Origin: Diphasiastrum complanatum
Lineage: Eukaryota; Streptophyta; Lycopodiopsida; Lycopodiales; Lycopodiaceae
Direction of reading: 5' to 3'
DNA length: 64,000 nt
Assembly: GCA_029204225.1 (NCBI GenBank)
Contig: CM055105.1
Location: 48,187,688-48,251,687, forward strand
Under the pieces are notes generated by a model that was not told the origin of the DNA, did no database searches, and saw only the letters and a list, made by a program, of their open reading frames with translations. Numbering within the stretch: the first letter of the stretch is position 1; each line of letters begins with the position of its first letter. The position numbers and the translations under genes are program-made. This document shows, piece after piece, positions 1 through 10,145 of the stretch.

Positions 1-119
1 GTTTCACATAATTTGTGCAATGCTTCATGACGGAGTTGTAAAGACTTATCATCATTTAATCGTTCCGTTGCTGCTATGCATAAGGAAGGGATTAAAAATT
101 CAATCGGCATGACAGCATC

Positions 120-614
120 TTAACCATAAACCAGTTGAAATGGTGTTTGATTTGTACTATTTTTGTAAGCGGTTTTAAATGCCCATAATGCTGCATACAG
201 TTTATGTTCCCAATCAGATCGACTCGCTTCAACTGTCTTTGTCATAATGGTGCAGAGAATCTTATTGGAAGATTCAGCTTGGCCATTCCCTCTGGGATAG
301 TAGGGAGTACTAAAGCTGTGTATAACAAAAAAATCTTTCAGTAAACACTTTATTGTTTGATTGACAAAGTGTGTACCCCGGTTACTGACAATCTCGATCG
401 GAAATCCAAACCTGATTATAATATTTTCATATAACAACTTGGTCGTAGATTTCACATCAACAACTTTGACAGTTTTGACTTCTACCCACTTGGTCATATA
501 ATCAGTTGCGACAATAATGTATTGGGCCTGAGATCCTTGTGCGGCAGGGTGAACAGGTCCAACAAAATCCAGTCCCCATTTTTCAAATGGTGCTTGCGAT
601 AAAACCAGATGCAA
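120..614 (-). pseudogene. Ty3/gypsy integrase core (rve domain), broken
   Basis: This encodes the catalytic core of a retrotransposon integrase, which would join element cDNA to host DNA. The minus-strand frame shows the first catalytic region (WGLDFVGPV), a second-aspartate region that reads VSNRGTHFVN, and the glutamate region (RGNGQAES). Plant relatives usually have D in the second motif, as in SDRGTHF, so the second catalytic aspartate appears to be N here. The zinc-binding N-terminus lies just upstream in a different frame (661-897). The frame ends near position 120; sequence to the left edge continues the integrase C-terminal region without a clear frame. Confidence 0.8.
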
Positions 615-660
615 GAGTTCATAGTTCTGTCGAGTAGGTCGTCGTGCTCGCTGGCAAACA

Positions 661-897
661 TCACATGTCTGAATAAAATTTTGTGTCCTTGTGAAACGTA
701 GGCCACCAACAACCTGATTGTAAAAGTTTGCGAACAGTAATATCTATAGAGAAGTGTCCTCCACCCAAGCCATCATGTGAAAACATGATTAAATCTGGTA
801 CTTCATGCGGTAAAACACACCTTTGTAAAATATTATTTGATCCACGTCGATACAATTGTCCTGCAATTAATTGATAAGGTTGAGCCTTATGAATCAA
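661..897 (-). pseudogene. Integrase zinc-binding (H2C2) region of the same gypsy element
   Basis: The 78-codon frame carries the histidine half of an H2C2 integrase zinc finger: a histidine in SHDGLGGGHF followed by a WWPT segment and the run towards a C-x2-C pair that falls in the next frame near 645-660. In gypsy polyproteins this region sits between RNase H and the integrase core, and the order here is the same. The finger is split by a frameshift and cannot be translated as one piece. Confidence 0.7.
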
Positions 898-906
898 TTG
901 TCTCTT

Positions 907-1251
907 CTATACTTTTGTCAGGGAGTCATTCGGTTGTCCTAGCATCAGGTACTCAACAATATATGCTGCCCACTCAGGTACTGCTTCAACATAGAACAAT
1001 GCAGCATTTGGCAGTTCATCATCCACTTCAGTATTAACAGGTGCGGATTCAATTCGTGAAACGTGATTGGCTAGATAATGTTGCTTGCCCTTTCGAACCA
1101 CAATTCGAAAGTCAAATTCAGTCAATAACAATAACCACCTTGCAATACGTCCAGTATTGCATGTCTTGTTTACCAAGTAAAGTAACGGTTGATGATTCGT
1201 ATAAAATGCAAAGTGTGTTTCCAGGCGAAATTTCCGAACAGAGAAAATCAT
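907..1251 (-). pseudogene. Ty3/gypsy RNase H domain, frameshifted
   Basis: The frame contains the typical gypsy RNase H run: FAFYTNHQPLLYLVNK (equivalent to the VxTDHxPLxxL motif) followed by RIARWLLLLTEFDF. This domain would degrade the RNA strand during reverse transcription. The aspartate of the usual TDH motif appears as N (TNH). It follows the reverse transcriptase frame at 1306-2604 after a frameshift near 1260-1305. Confidence 0.8.
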
Positions 1252-1305
1252 GGCTAATGCCTTGCGTTCTGTTGTTGAATGATTCTTTTTTGGATCTGTA
1301 AGTTG

Positions 1306-2604
1306 TCAGCTTGCAAATCGTATAGGATAATCTTTCTTATAGTCACCTGGCTGCATCAAAACTGATCCAATGGCATATTTTGAGGCATCCGTATGAATAT
1401 GAAACTCTATCGTCCAATCTGGAGAATGCAATATTGGTGCTGAAGTTAATGTTTTTTTTAATTTTTCAAAGGCTTCTAACGCTTCTACTGTCCAAATAGG
1501 AACATTAGTCAGTTTGTATATAGGTCGTGCTAACTCCGCAAAAAAGATAATAAAGATTCGATAGTAATTCGCATGACCCATAAACACGTAAACTCCACGA
1601 ATTGTTGCTGGCGGTGGCAATTCCACAATAACTTTGATCTTAGAATAATCCGTGGCAATACCATGTCTTGATATCACATGTCCAAGCACAACTCTGTGGG
1701 AAACCCATATCTGACATTTTTTCGGATTTAGAGAAATTTGATATTTGTGGCATCTTTCAAATACTTTCTCCAATCGATTCAGGTGGTCTGTATCTGTACT
1801 ATGAACTCCCAAGTCATCCAAGTAAATTTCAAGAAATTTCTGTAGATAATATCTAAAAGCAAATTGCATTACTCTTTGGAATGAACTTGGTGTATTACAG
1901 AGTCCAAACGGCATTACTTTGTAAGCATAGGTGCCCCACTTTGTTGCAAAAGTAGTTTTATGGCGATCGGTAGGTGCAATCTTAACCTGGTTGTAACCAC
2001 TAAATCCATCTAGGAAACTATAAGCTTTCGCTCCATCAAGGCGATCCAAAATGCTTTCAGTAAAAGGTAATGGAAAGTGATCCTTTTGCGTCACTTTGTT
2101 TAACGCTTTGGGATTCACACAGATACGCAATTTTTCATTTTTCTTAGGAACAATGACAATTGGTGAAATCCATTCAGTATGCTCGATCTCATAAATAAAA
2201 TCGGCGTCAAGCAATCTCTGAAGTTCTTTCTTTATCAGGTCCACCACATTAGGATTACAACGATAGAACTTTGTAACCTTTGGAACTGCATCAGGTACTA
2301 AAGGAATGGTATGTTCAATCACTGATGTCGGAATACCCTTCAAATCTTGATAAGTCCATGCAAAGCAATCTTGATACTTAATAAGTAACAATCGGAGTGC
2401 TTGATACTGTTCAGGAGTAAGTTGTGATCCAACTTGTACAATCTTTTCTGGTTCTCCTGGTTCTGCAAGATTCATTGGCTGCGTCCTAGCTGGGCCATCA
2501 TAAACCTCTTTAGATTTCGGCATATGTTCTTCAGGTTCACGATGTGCTTTAGGTAACATGATAACCACATCATCCAGTGTATAACGTTTAAAATGTTCAG
2601 GCAT
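1306..2604 (-). CDS. Ty3/gypsy reverse transcriptase with start of RNase H
   Basis: This 432-codon frame is the best preserved part of the element. It has the RT entry segment (WISPIVIVPKKN), a CVNPKALNKVTQKDHFPLP segment, the PFGLCNTPSSFQRVM motif, and the catalytic YLDD box (in FLEIYLDDLGVHS), then the connection domain and the first RNase H motif (FHIHTDASKYAIGSVLMQ). The N-terminal 100 residues are the protease-RT linker. The product would copy element RNA into DNA in a cytoplasmic virus-like particle. The catalytic YxDD pair is intact, but the surrounding gag and integrase are damaged. Confidence 0.88.
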   Translation of the reverse strand: MPEHFKRYTLDDVVIMLPKAHREPEEHMPKSKEVYDGPARTQPMNLAEPGEPEKIVQVGSQLTPEQYQALRLLLIKYQDCFAWTYQDLKGIPTSVIEHTIPLVPDAVPKVTKFYRCNPNVVDLIKKELQRLLDADFIYEIEHTEWISPIVIVPKKNEKLRICVNPKALNKVTQKDHFPLPFTESILDRLDGAKAYSFLDGFSGYNQVKIAPTDRHKTTFATKWGTYAYKVMPFGLCNTPSSFQRVMQFAFRYYLQKFLEIYLDDLGVHSTDTDHLNRLEKVFERCHKYQISLNPKKCQIWVSHRVVLGHVISRHGIATDYSKIKVIVELPPPATIRGVYVFMGHANYYRIFIIFFAELARPIYKLTNVPIWTVEALEAFEKLKKTLTSAPILHSPDWTIEFHIHTDASKYAIGSVLMQPGDYKKDYPIRFAS

Positions 2605-2615
2605 ATCATGCTGGA

Positions 2616-3134
2616 CTACATCTGTTTGTTCTTTTTCAAAAGGACTGTCTGGGATCTTCGCTTAGCCTTCTTAGCAGGAATTGATCGTGGAGGTGATGAC
2701 TTTTGAGATGATAAATCTTTCTTCACAGGTGAAGACTTCCTAGATGATGATGTTTTACTAGAAATCTGACTTGAAGAATCATCCTCGACTTTTCCTTTGC
2801 CTTTATCCAATAAGGGTGGCACTTCCTTTGAATCAATCTTTCGAGGGGGATTTTTCCATTTCAAGACCATATTATAATGTTGCTTAGCTTGTTTCTTCAT
2901 CATCGATCCTGTGATCCTGTCTTCCTTTAATATAACTACTTTGGGCGGTTTTACTGTGAGTTCATCAGGAACATTACGCACTCCAAATCTGGTCGGATCC
3001 ATATGATTTAGAATCTGCTCATCCGTAAGTTCTACATTGCCATCATAAGTCAAGGCACTGAAAGAGGGTAAAAAGTTATCAGCTCTGATGATGTTTTTTG
3101 TCTCTTTTTTGACCAATCTGACAGATTTGACCAA
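2616..3134 (-). pseudogene. gag/protease-region remnant of the Athila-type element
   Basis: The 172-codon frame lies between the primer-binding site and reverse transcriptase. Its C-terminal half is rich in Ser, Lys and Pro (KGKGKVEDDSSSQ, SSRKSSPVKK). I see neither a CCHC zinc knuckle nor a DSG/DTG protease motif. By position it is what remains of the gag-protease region after deletion. Its own function cannot be read. Confidence 0.45.
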
Positions 3135-3364
3135 TTTTTGTTATTTTCTCTGATATCTCAGATTCAAATCTTAAGATTGGTGATCTGAATAGCTTTTCTG
3201 TTATTAATCGGATTAGATTTCAAACAAGCCAATCCACTCAAATCAAGCAAAATCAATCCCAAACTAACCCTAAAGTGCAGATCTAATACTATTCATGCCA
3301 CGACAAGATGCCTAATGCAAGCTAACCATCCAACAATCATGCCGCAAACTGAAAAATTGGTGTA

Positions 3365-3384
3365 GCTCCCCGGCAATGGCACCA
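3365..3384 (-). other. Primer-binding site, tRNA-Asp type
   Basis: On the minus strand this reads TGGTGCCATTGCCGGGGAGC, close to the Athila/Tat primer site TGGCGCCGTTGCCGGGGA, and would pair with the 3' end of tRNA-Asp. It lies four bases inside the LTR boundary, as expected for a 5' LTR on the minus strand. Confidence 0.8.
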
Positions 3385-3388
3385 AAAT

Positions 3389-4140
3389 TGTAGTGGATTT
3401 CTTTCCTTGCCTAACCTAAATCCAAGATCTAGTCAATCTAGCATCAAAGAGACGGAGTTAGTTGTCACAAGTAGGTTCATTCCCATGAGATCGATAGTTT
3501 AGTTTAGATTTCAGCATGAATGGAGGATTTACATCTATCTCTACATCCATTAACCCTACTCTTTAACACTACGAATCCCTTAACACTTACAATCCCTTAA
3601 CACTACACATCCACAACAGAGATAGCTTACTCTTTATCTCTCATAAAAAGTATAATAACATACAATCCCAATAACACTCAGATCCAACAATTAGCAAAAT
3701 CCAATAAGCATGAGAGATGGAGGAAAAGTGATAGAAAGCAAGGACATTCATCAATCCATTTCTGAAGAGAACCAATCCGCTTTATTGAAATGAGAAAATG
3801 AACATGAGGAGCAACTCGAGTTGGTCCCTTCTTATAGTAGAGAGGAGGACCCTAGCCTCTGAATCCTATTGGTCCAGTCTTGTCTCTCTTTTTATTCAAA
3901 TTTAAAAAAGTGTGGGAACCATCAAAATTGGAGGGAAACCCAGCTTTATTCACTAACTTAACATTTAGGCCTTGTGACATTAAAAGTTCCGCAAAAAGGC
4001 CTAAAGTCCTTTTATTAACTTTTAACTAATCAATCAAATAACTGTGTGATCATCGGGTTGGACTTACACACAGGGTGCCAAATCCCTCTCACTTATTAAC
4101 TAGGTTTAGGGTTGCCTTGAGATACACAAACCCTCCAACA
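3389..4140 (-). repeat. 5' LTR of the Athila-type element (752 bp)
   Basis: On the minus strand the segment starts TGTTGGAGGG and ends CCACTACA, giving the canonical TG...CA ends. It is followed by the primer site. A diverged copy in the opposite orientation lies at 48328-49100 and shares blocks such as the segment around 4030-4110 (matching 48370-48440). The outer edge abuts a copia remnant at 4147. Confidence 0.85.
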
Positions 4141-4148
4141 TGCACCAG

Positions 4149-4816
4149 TTATCGAATCTTTGTCGTTCTGTAGGAGTCTTTGACGAATGGTGTGCGTGAC
4201 ATCTTGGCTTTCAAACATGCATCACAGGTGGTCGAATTAGTTGCATTTGAGATGTTGCCCCTGTTATTGCTCCATGATGACTTGCCTGGTAGAGTGCCAT
4301 TGAGTTCATGTGACAGAGTCTTCTGTGCCACAGAGTGTCTGGCGAGTCGTCATGAGTCTGATACACCTGACCTACAAGTAGGCGTACCTTCAGATGATAT
4401 AGGTTCCCTTTCCTTCTGTCTTGAGCAATGAGAGTGTTGGTGCTGGCATCAATCACGTTCCATGCTTCATTAGAAAACGTCACATGCATCCCTGCATCTG
4501 CTATTCTTTCTACAAAGAGCAAGTCTTGCTGAAGAGTTGGCATGAACAGAACGTCTTCGAGTTGTCTGTCTCTACCATTGGTGTTGAGCCAGAGTGGACC
4601 AATACCGTTCACTTGATGTCTGGATCCATCTCCAAGAACTATGAATCTTGAGGGATCTGCACTTCTGAAATCAGACATGATTCGTCTTGATGTCACAAAG
4701 TGTGAGGTGGCTCCTGAATCTAGGATCACCTCGTGTGTGTCAGACGTTGATGTTGCACACACATCTTCACAGATGTAGGCGGTCGAACAATTTTTGTTCG
4801 TTCTTTCTTCGCCCAT
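4149..4816 (-). pseudogene. Copia protease and GAG-pre-integrase region
   Basis: The frame opens with the retroviral-type aspartic protease motif VILDSGATSHFV, typical of Ty1/copia, and runs through the protease flap (VNGIGPLWL) and the GAG-pre-integrase segment (GNLYHLKV ... DTLWHRRLCHMN). After a frameshift near 4320, a short frame continues with CDACLKAKMSRTPF, the C-x2-C half of the integrase zinc finger. The DSG triad is intact, but the polyprotein is cut off at the left. Confidence 0.8.
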
Positions 4817-5329
4817 CTTTGAGCTCTCGGGCTCCTCGACATAGAAAGAACTACTATCGTTCTCCTATCTGTCCTATGTTGATTTGTTTCTTGGGTTCTA
4901 GCGGCAATCCATGGATGCATGACCCTTCTTGTGGCAATGGATACACTCAATCTTGGAATTGAGCCAGCAGGTGTCTATTGTATGCCCATCTATTCTGCAT
5001 CTCGTGCAGGTCTTCTTGTCGGCATCTTGTCGTTTTGACCTCCCTTTGGTCTTTCAGTTGCTTTTGCTGGTCCCCTCTGCTTGCTGGTCACGATCCTGCC
5101 TCTGATTCAACTCCCTCTTAGGCTTGAACCATATATTTGATTTTTTTCAGTTGTCATAGAGTGCCTTAGGGACAATTGGATCATCTTAGACAGAATTATT
5201 TTCTCGCACGCAGGCGAAGCTTCTGTCGGTGTTCGTCTTGATTGCTTACTAGCATCAGAATTCTTTTGTGTCTCTTCTCTCTTAGTTACACTTTGTGTAT
5301 CCCTTTCTGATATGTGTCAAGTATTATCC

Positions 5330-5767
5330 AGTAAGTACGGTCTCTCTATGTAAACCTAAGATTAGAGTGATTAAGCATCTACAACTAACCAAAGAATTAC
5401 AAGAGTGGCAAATTAGCCACGACCTAGGAAGTATCTGCTGACGTCATGCCATCAGGTCAGATCTCTGTACTTCTGGGTACTTGCGTGATCTCTGGTGGTA
5501 CTCCTTGGAGCGCGAGGACAGAACAGTTTCGTTTCCACCGTTGGTTTTGCTTACCTCGTCTGTCTTTCTCTCTTGTTGGACCACAAAGGAATCTCATTCG
5601 TGGATCCTTCGTATTCACGAACTGTTTGTCTTCGTCTCTGTTGACTTTCATGTTCGCAAAGCTCTTCGTGTTTCGTGTCTCCAGATGCTCAAGTTCGCGA
5701 ACATCTTCGTCAAGTGAAGGACTGAAAGCTAGCAAGGCTTTGTAATCAGAAATGCTTTGTTTCTTCA
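5330..5767 (-). repeat. Partial copia LTR, minus orientation
   Basis: On the minus strand it starts TGAAGAAACAAAG at 5767 and aligns by eye with the LTR at 6098-7012, including a CTCTTGTAAT block (here near 5400) followed by similar sequence. Similarity fades near 5330, so roughly half of the LTR is present. With the plus-strand copy at 6098 it forms an inverted pair. Confidence 0.65.
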
Positions 5768-5910
5768 ATAAGCAGTATACAATCAAAGATCTATACAATC
5801 CTCGACTCATCAAGATCTAACTTCCAAGCATGGAAAGTTAAGACCTCGCTTATACTAAAGGGAGACGGATTATTTCCCTGGGTGGATGGCACCGAGGAGA
5901 TCACTCAAGG
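5768..5910. other. Short spacer between inverted copia copies
   Basis: This 143-bp stretch separates the minus-strand LTR start from the plus-strand RNase H remnant. No gene or repeat is visible. Confidence 0.4.
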
Positions 5911-6097
5911 ATGAAACACATCACAATCAAGTACCACTTGATAAGAAATCTGATCAGGAAGAAGATGCTGCAGGCTACTTTCATTGGAATGAAGGAGATG
6001 GTTGTTGGCATTTTCACAAAGGCCTTAGCCAAAGGTCTGTTCGAGTAACAAAGGAGCATTCTTGGAGTCATCAAGCTACCATGCTTTGAGAGGGAGC
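5911..6097 (+). pseudogene. C-terminal tail of copia RNase H
   Basis: The plus-strand translation gives KHITIKYHLIRN, then the terminal motif GIFTKALAKGLFE, an in-frame TAA, and LPCFERELKK. This is the end of a Ty1/copia polyprotein (family motif DIFTKPL). It runs directly into a purine-rich GAGAGGGAG tract and the LTR at 6098. Related ends occur at 46755-47206 and 51526-51676, so at least three copies of one copia lineage are present. Confidence 0.75.
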
Positions 6098-7012
6098 TGA
6101 AGAAACAAAGTGTTTATATCACCAAAGCTTTGCTAGCTTTCAACTCCCAACTTGACGAAAAGACACAAAGCGAAAATGTTCGCGAACATTACAAAAAGAC
6201 ACGAAGCGAAAATGTTCGCGAACATCCTGATAAAAAAACAGGATCACAAAATATTCGCGAAAGAAAAGTGTTCGTGACACAACAGGAGAAAGTCAGACGA
6301 CGTAAAAGTCAAATGACTTGAAGCGACACAAAAATCTTCGTGACACTTTTCGACCTTCACACTCCAAAAGATCAGGAAGATCATACAAGTACCATGAAGT
6401 ACAAATCCCTGATCTGATATGATGATGTCATCGGAAAAGAGTTAGGACGTGCTTAACCCATTACTCTTGTAATCCATGATTAGTTATAGATTGTTTAATC
6501 TATCTAATCAGAGATGCTACTCTGAATGTATGCAATTACTAGATGTATAAAATACATACAATAGTAGATAGAAAATATATAGAATAGAAGTCCGCCTGTG
6601 AGTGAGACAATTTTGTAAGTAGGATCCATAGAGATCCAAGAAGTCTGCTAGTAAGCAAGACATTATTCGTGGGAGAACATCGCTTCTCTCATGCCAATGC
6701 GTTGTGTGGGTCTGTCATACAATGCTCAAAATCAAGAAGATCAATAGATGATATTGTAGCTATTACGCACATATCACTCTTAATGTTTGTATGAACTTAA
6801 ATGAATTACTGTCTGGTATTGCTCATGTATCTCATCTACCTTTTATCATTGGTTCAATTTTGTTGAATGTTGTATTAAACTATAACGTAGATTAGCAGTG
6901 TCTGTCTACTTTCTGGAGGATTGTAGGAATGATATAGCAAGTAGTGACCAGCAATCATATCTAAATTCCATCCAAATTCATTTTGTTCGCGATTAATTTT
7001 TTTTTTGCATCA
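6098..7012 (+). repeat. Copia LTR (915 bp), plus orientation
   Basis: The LTR starts TGAAGAAAC after the polypurine tract GAGAGGGAG and ends GCATCA one base before a primer-site-like TGGTATTAGAGC. A TATA-like TATAAAATA lies near 6545. The first 250 bp contain short repeats of a CGAAAATGTTCGCGAACAT theme. Because it follows a polyprotein end and precedes a primer site, it acts as both a 3' and a 5' LTR. Confidence 0.7.
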
Positions 7013-7013
7013 G

Positions 7014-7025
7014 TGGTATTAGAGC
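7014..7025 (+). other. Copia primer-binding site, tRNA-iMet type (variant)
   Basis: TGGTATTAGAGC differs at one base from the common plant site TGGTATCAGAGC, complementary to initiator tRNA-Met. The same variant occurs at 48089-48100 after a related LTR, which supports it being a feature of this family. Confidence 0.65.
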
Positions 7026-8806
7026 ATTCTTGACGTTTCTGAATCCCCCAATTTCCATCATCGATTATTACAGCTTGACCAAAGATCCAATAGTAACAAA
7101 GTTTCACACAAAATCTGGGTCGATAGTTTTTAATGTATGCCAATTAATCAACAAATAAGGTCTTGATTGATGCATATTGTTCCTAGGGATTTTCCTGTTC
7201 AGGAAGCAGTATTCAAACCAAGGTTTAAATTTTGAAAACTAAACACCAGGAATCCAAAATTCCACTGACTGGGTGCTAGTAACTTGAGTTCGAAAATCTC
7301 ATTTCAAACCATCATCAAAGTTACAACCTGTCAAAAATTTTAAACCCCAATGTCATCTGGCATGTATTCATAATCCTTACAACTGATTTGCAATTTCCAA
7401 ATTTGCTAAATTTTGAAGCCCTTGCATGAGGGTCGAAACCCCGGTCACTTCCCTTCACATGCAAAACTTACATGCCTAAGGTATCATACCATCAAGGTTA
7501 TGCATAAAACCTAGGTCTCCATACCTTAAATGTTTAAGGGAAACTCGAAGCCAAACGATCGTCACTTCAAAAAGGGCTTCCAGCCGCGACCTAACTCTGA
7601 GAGAGAGAGACACAACAGTTTTGTCACAGGCAGGACTCGTGGAATATAGCTCCTCCTCGGCCCTCTACTACGCTCTATCAGCTGGCAAACAAGCACTCAT
7701 CATCAACCCGATTTGCCACAGTAAGCTCAAAGGCCAATCCATGCAAAATCCAGGTCAGATGGCACTTTCCAATGGCCAATATCAGGCTTGGCTTCTACTC
7801 CACGATTCCACAATAGTATCTGCACCTTTCTTAGTTGCGTCAAACGTTCTAGTTGCTATCTGAAGGGCAAAAAACAGCATGTTAGTGAAAGATTGCTTAA
7901 CGAGTCCAGTCGTCTCTGAGTAAAAAAATCAGTGATTCAGACCCCACTGGCCAATTGTTGTGCTACATCCGACTAACCCCACAATTGTTTTCCTTCAGCC
8001 CTCAACAAAAGAACAGTAGCAAAAAATCAGCATCAGTAGCAAAGATTTTTGGATCTCTGACAAGTAAGAAATCGTCTCATCACTATACTAGTGTATCACC
8101 AAAAGAAGGCAGAAGGAACCGTTTCAACTTACAGGTTCATTCATACAGAGTTACATCTCTCTTCTGGCCATCAACTTTCCTCAATCAAAACTTTAAGAGA
8201 AGAGTTTCATGTACTTATTCCGAGCATATGATTGTGACCCTTCAATCAGCAGGATATACAATATCATATAGCTTCTATTGGGAATAAAAAGAATGATCTA
8301 AAGTATCTTAGCATTAAACTCTGCTCAAATTAAAGAAGTAGCATAGGAATCTTCCAATCAGTGTTCTCAAACATGCCGATTCACTGGAGGATTTGAATAA
8401 AGCAAAACTTCTAATCCTCAGCATGCTTTCTGGAATCATTCTTCTACTTAGCATACTGTTCATATTAGTCAAGAGAAATTTATTTACAATCAATCACAAG
8501 TAGACAATGATTCAAAATCTTATGGAGTTATGCTAAAAACCATAATTCTTAATCCCGCAGAATTTAACAATAAAACCAACAAGGAAATCTGTCCATGCAT
8601 CTCATTCTACGTCAAAAGAAATCTTCCATAAAGCACTAGAAACTTAGAAATGAATTTTCTACTAATTCACAACATCTTTATCAAAATTATACAAGTAGAA
8701 GAGCACTCTACCACCAAATCTTGAAAAGCATGCCTTCAACCAGAAATAGTGAATCCAACTCCATAAGTCCCTTGAGAACATAGCACTCCCAATCCCATCC
8801 TTGACT
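7026..8806. other. No gene recognised
   Basis: Stretches near 7026-7140 may be leader of the preceding copia element. Short open frames at 7621-7863 and 7955-8287 show no recognisable domain, and a short (GA)n lies near 7601. I see no supported gene here. Confidence 0.4.
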
Positions 8807-9282
8807 GCATCTGATACCAATGTAAAGACCCTAAAAGGATTGCCCCTAAGGTGAGAATAGGAGAACACAATAAGAGAGACTATGGAGCCAAACCGCCCAA
8901 CCAATCCTATATCAAACTTGGATCTAGCCTCCAAGCCATGTGAAGCAAAAGGAGAAGAGAGAGATTGGTAACCTAAATCCAATATGTCGACGGAAGAATC
9001 CCTATCGCATTATATAGAGAGTAGAGTCCTGTGCATGAAACCATGCAACTCCCATGCAGGTCAAAATAGGTCTCATCTCTTCATGCAGTCCTTCTGCCTA
9101 TATATGTCACACAGACACTCCAAATGTCTCAATTAGAGTGTCTAGGTCCTCTCAGAGTAATTAGTCACAAACAGGCCTCGACATGGAATTAAATCTCGGT
9201 GTGACCAATAATCTCAAGTACTGGAGGGCCGGTCTACCATATTAGGACTATTCTAGGTGCTTAACCGAATATGGCCATAACA
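8807..9282 (-). repeat. Probable LTR with adjacent primer site, minus orientation
   Basis: On the minus strand the segment 9282-8821 starts TGTTATGGCC and ends TCTTTACA (TG...CA, 462 bp). One base further lies TGGTATCAGA (8819-8810), ten bases matching the initiator tRNA-Met primer site. No gag frame is recognisable to the left and no partner LTR was seen, so this is best read as an isolated 5' LTR plus leader. Confidence 0.5.
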
Positions 9283-9389
9283 AACGGGCAAATGGCTGCT
9301 GTGAACTGCCATTAAGACGTAGTCATACATTGAAAAAAAGATAATTCTATAGAGCCCAATAGTGGCATGTATGGAATTTTATTTTTTTT

Positions 9390-9985
9390 CTATTTGGCAT
9401 CCTTTTCTTTTTCCAACATCTTGGAGTATAGAGCATGTGAGTCTTCAATGGAGAATGATGATACACCATTCCTTCGAATATCCTCTTGCAACAACATAGT
9501 AATGACTTTGGATAGTGAAAGATTTGAGTGGGTCGAAATAACCATCACCCAGCTTTTAGAAGAGGATGCCAAGCTAAACAATAAGGTCATAACAACATCC
9601 AAATCTTCGATGAATGAACCAATGGCTACCATTTGCTCTGGTAGAGCCTTGAATTGATTAATTTGATTATGGATAGAACCACCTTGTAAGATTCTAAGAG
9701 AGGAGAATTTTCTCCTCAGATGCAACTTTGAAGTGACATCCCTTACTTCATGTAGTGTGTTGAGAATGTCCTAAGCTTCCTTGGAAGATTGGGCTTGTTT
9801 GATGTGGCCAATTTGTGTGTGACACATTCATAATGATTAAGGCAAAAGCCTTAACATCCTCGAGTTTCCATTTAGAAATGGCTTGCTCATCAGCACTGTG
9901 AAGTAGTTCGACGCCAGTGACTATTTTTCAAAGTTCCTTGGCCATCAACACACCTTCCATTTTGAATTTTCACAAATGATAGTTT
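9390..9985 (-). pseudogene. Copia gag (UBN2-type) remnant
   Basis: Minus-strand frames give the start of a copia gag (LEGPNYHL, a stop where W is expected, then KFKMEGVLMAKEL), and a 111-codon frame (9390-9725) with LHLRRKFSSLRI, HNQINQFKALPEQMVAIG and VITMLLQEDIRR, the usual helical core of UBN2-type gag. Frameshifts near 9750-9830 and the TGA near 9972 disable it. No zinc knuckle follows. Gag would form the virus-like particle. Confidence 0.7.
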
Positions 9986-10028
9986 GGTCCCTCCAGGTTG
10001 TCTACGATCAGACCAACTTTCTTGATTC

Positions 10029-10145
10029 GATATGAAGTCGGGAGAGTCGACAATTTGTCGATTCGAGTTGGAGTCGAGACAATCGACAATTTGTCGAAAC
10101 TCCAACTCGATAGTTTGATTGTCGAGACTCCCTCGCTAGTTTGAC
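10029..10145. repeat. Imperfect palindrome and direct repeat
   Basis: CGAGTTGGAGT (10064-10074) and ACTCCAACTCG (10099-10109) form an 11-bp inverted repeat around a 24-nt loop. The element TCGACAATTTGTCGA occurs twice (near 10048 and 10083). The role is unknown; it lies just upstream of the gag remnant on the minus strand. Confidence 0.6.

Larger units (their letters stand above)
1..4140 (-). mobile_element. Ty3/gypsy LTR retrotransposon, Athila/Tat-type, partial
   Basis: The element reads on the minus strand: 5' LTR (3389-4140), primer-binding site (3365-3384), a gag/protease-region remnant, reverse transcriptase, RNase H and integrase, then it runs off the left edge of the window. The order PR-RT-RH-IN is that of Ty3/gypsy. 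The primer site resembles the tRNA-Asp site of the Athila/Tat group, which supports that assignment. Only about 230 bp separate the primer site from the first open frame, so most of gag is missing. The coding region is split over several frames, so this copy is dead. A related LTR in the opposite orientation lies at 48328-49100. Confidence 0.85.
4147..5767 (-). mobile_element. Ty1/copia remnant (gag zinc knuckle to GAG-pre-integrase) with partial LTR
   Basis: Reading on the minus strand, a partial LTR (5330-5767) is followed by a degenerate gag with a CCHC knuckle near 4905-4950 (CIHCHKKGHASMDC), a protease and GAG-pre-integrase frame (4211-4816), and the beginning of the integrase zinc finger (4149-4331). 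The pol gene stops at about 4147, where the gypsy LTR begins, so integrase, RT and RNase H are missing. I find no clear primer site near 5330. Confidence 0.75.

Noticed and set aside
7425-7460. Pol III B-box-like GGTCGAAACCC, possible SINE or tRNA
   Set aside because: It lacks one base of the consensus, no A-box or tRNA fold was found, and there is no poly(A) or tail.
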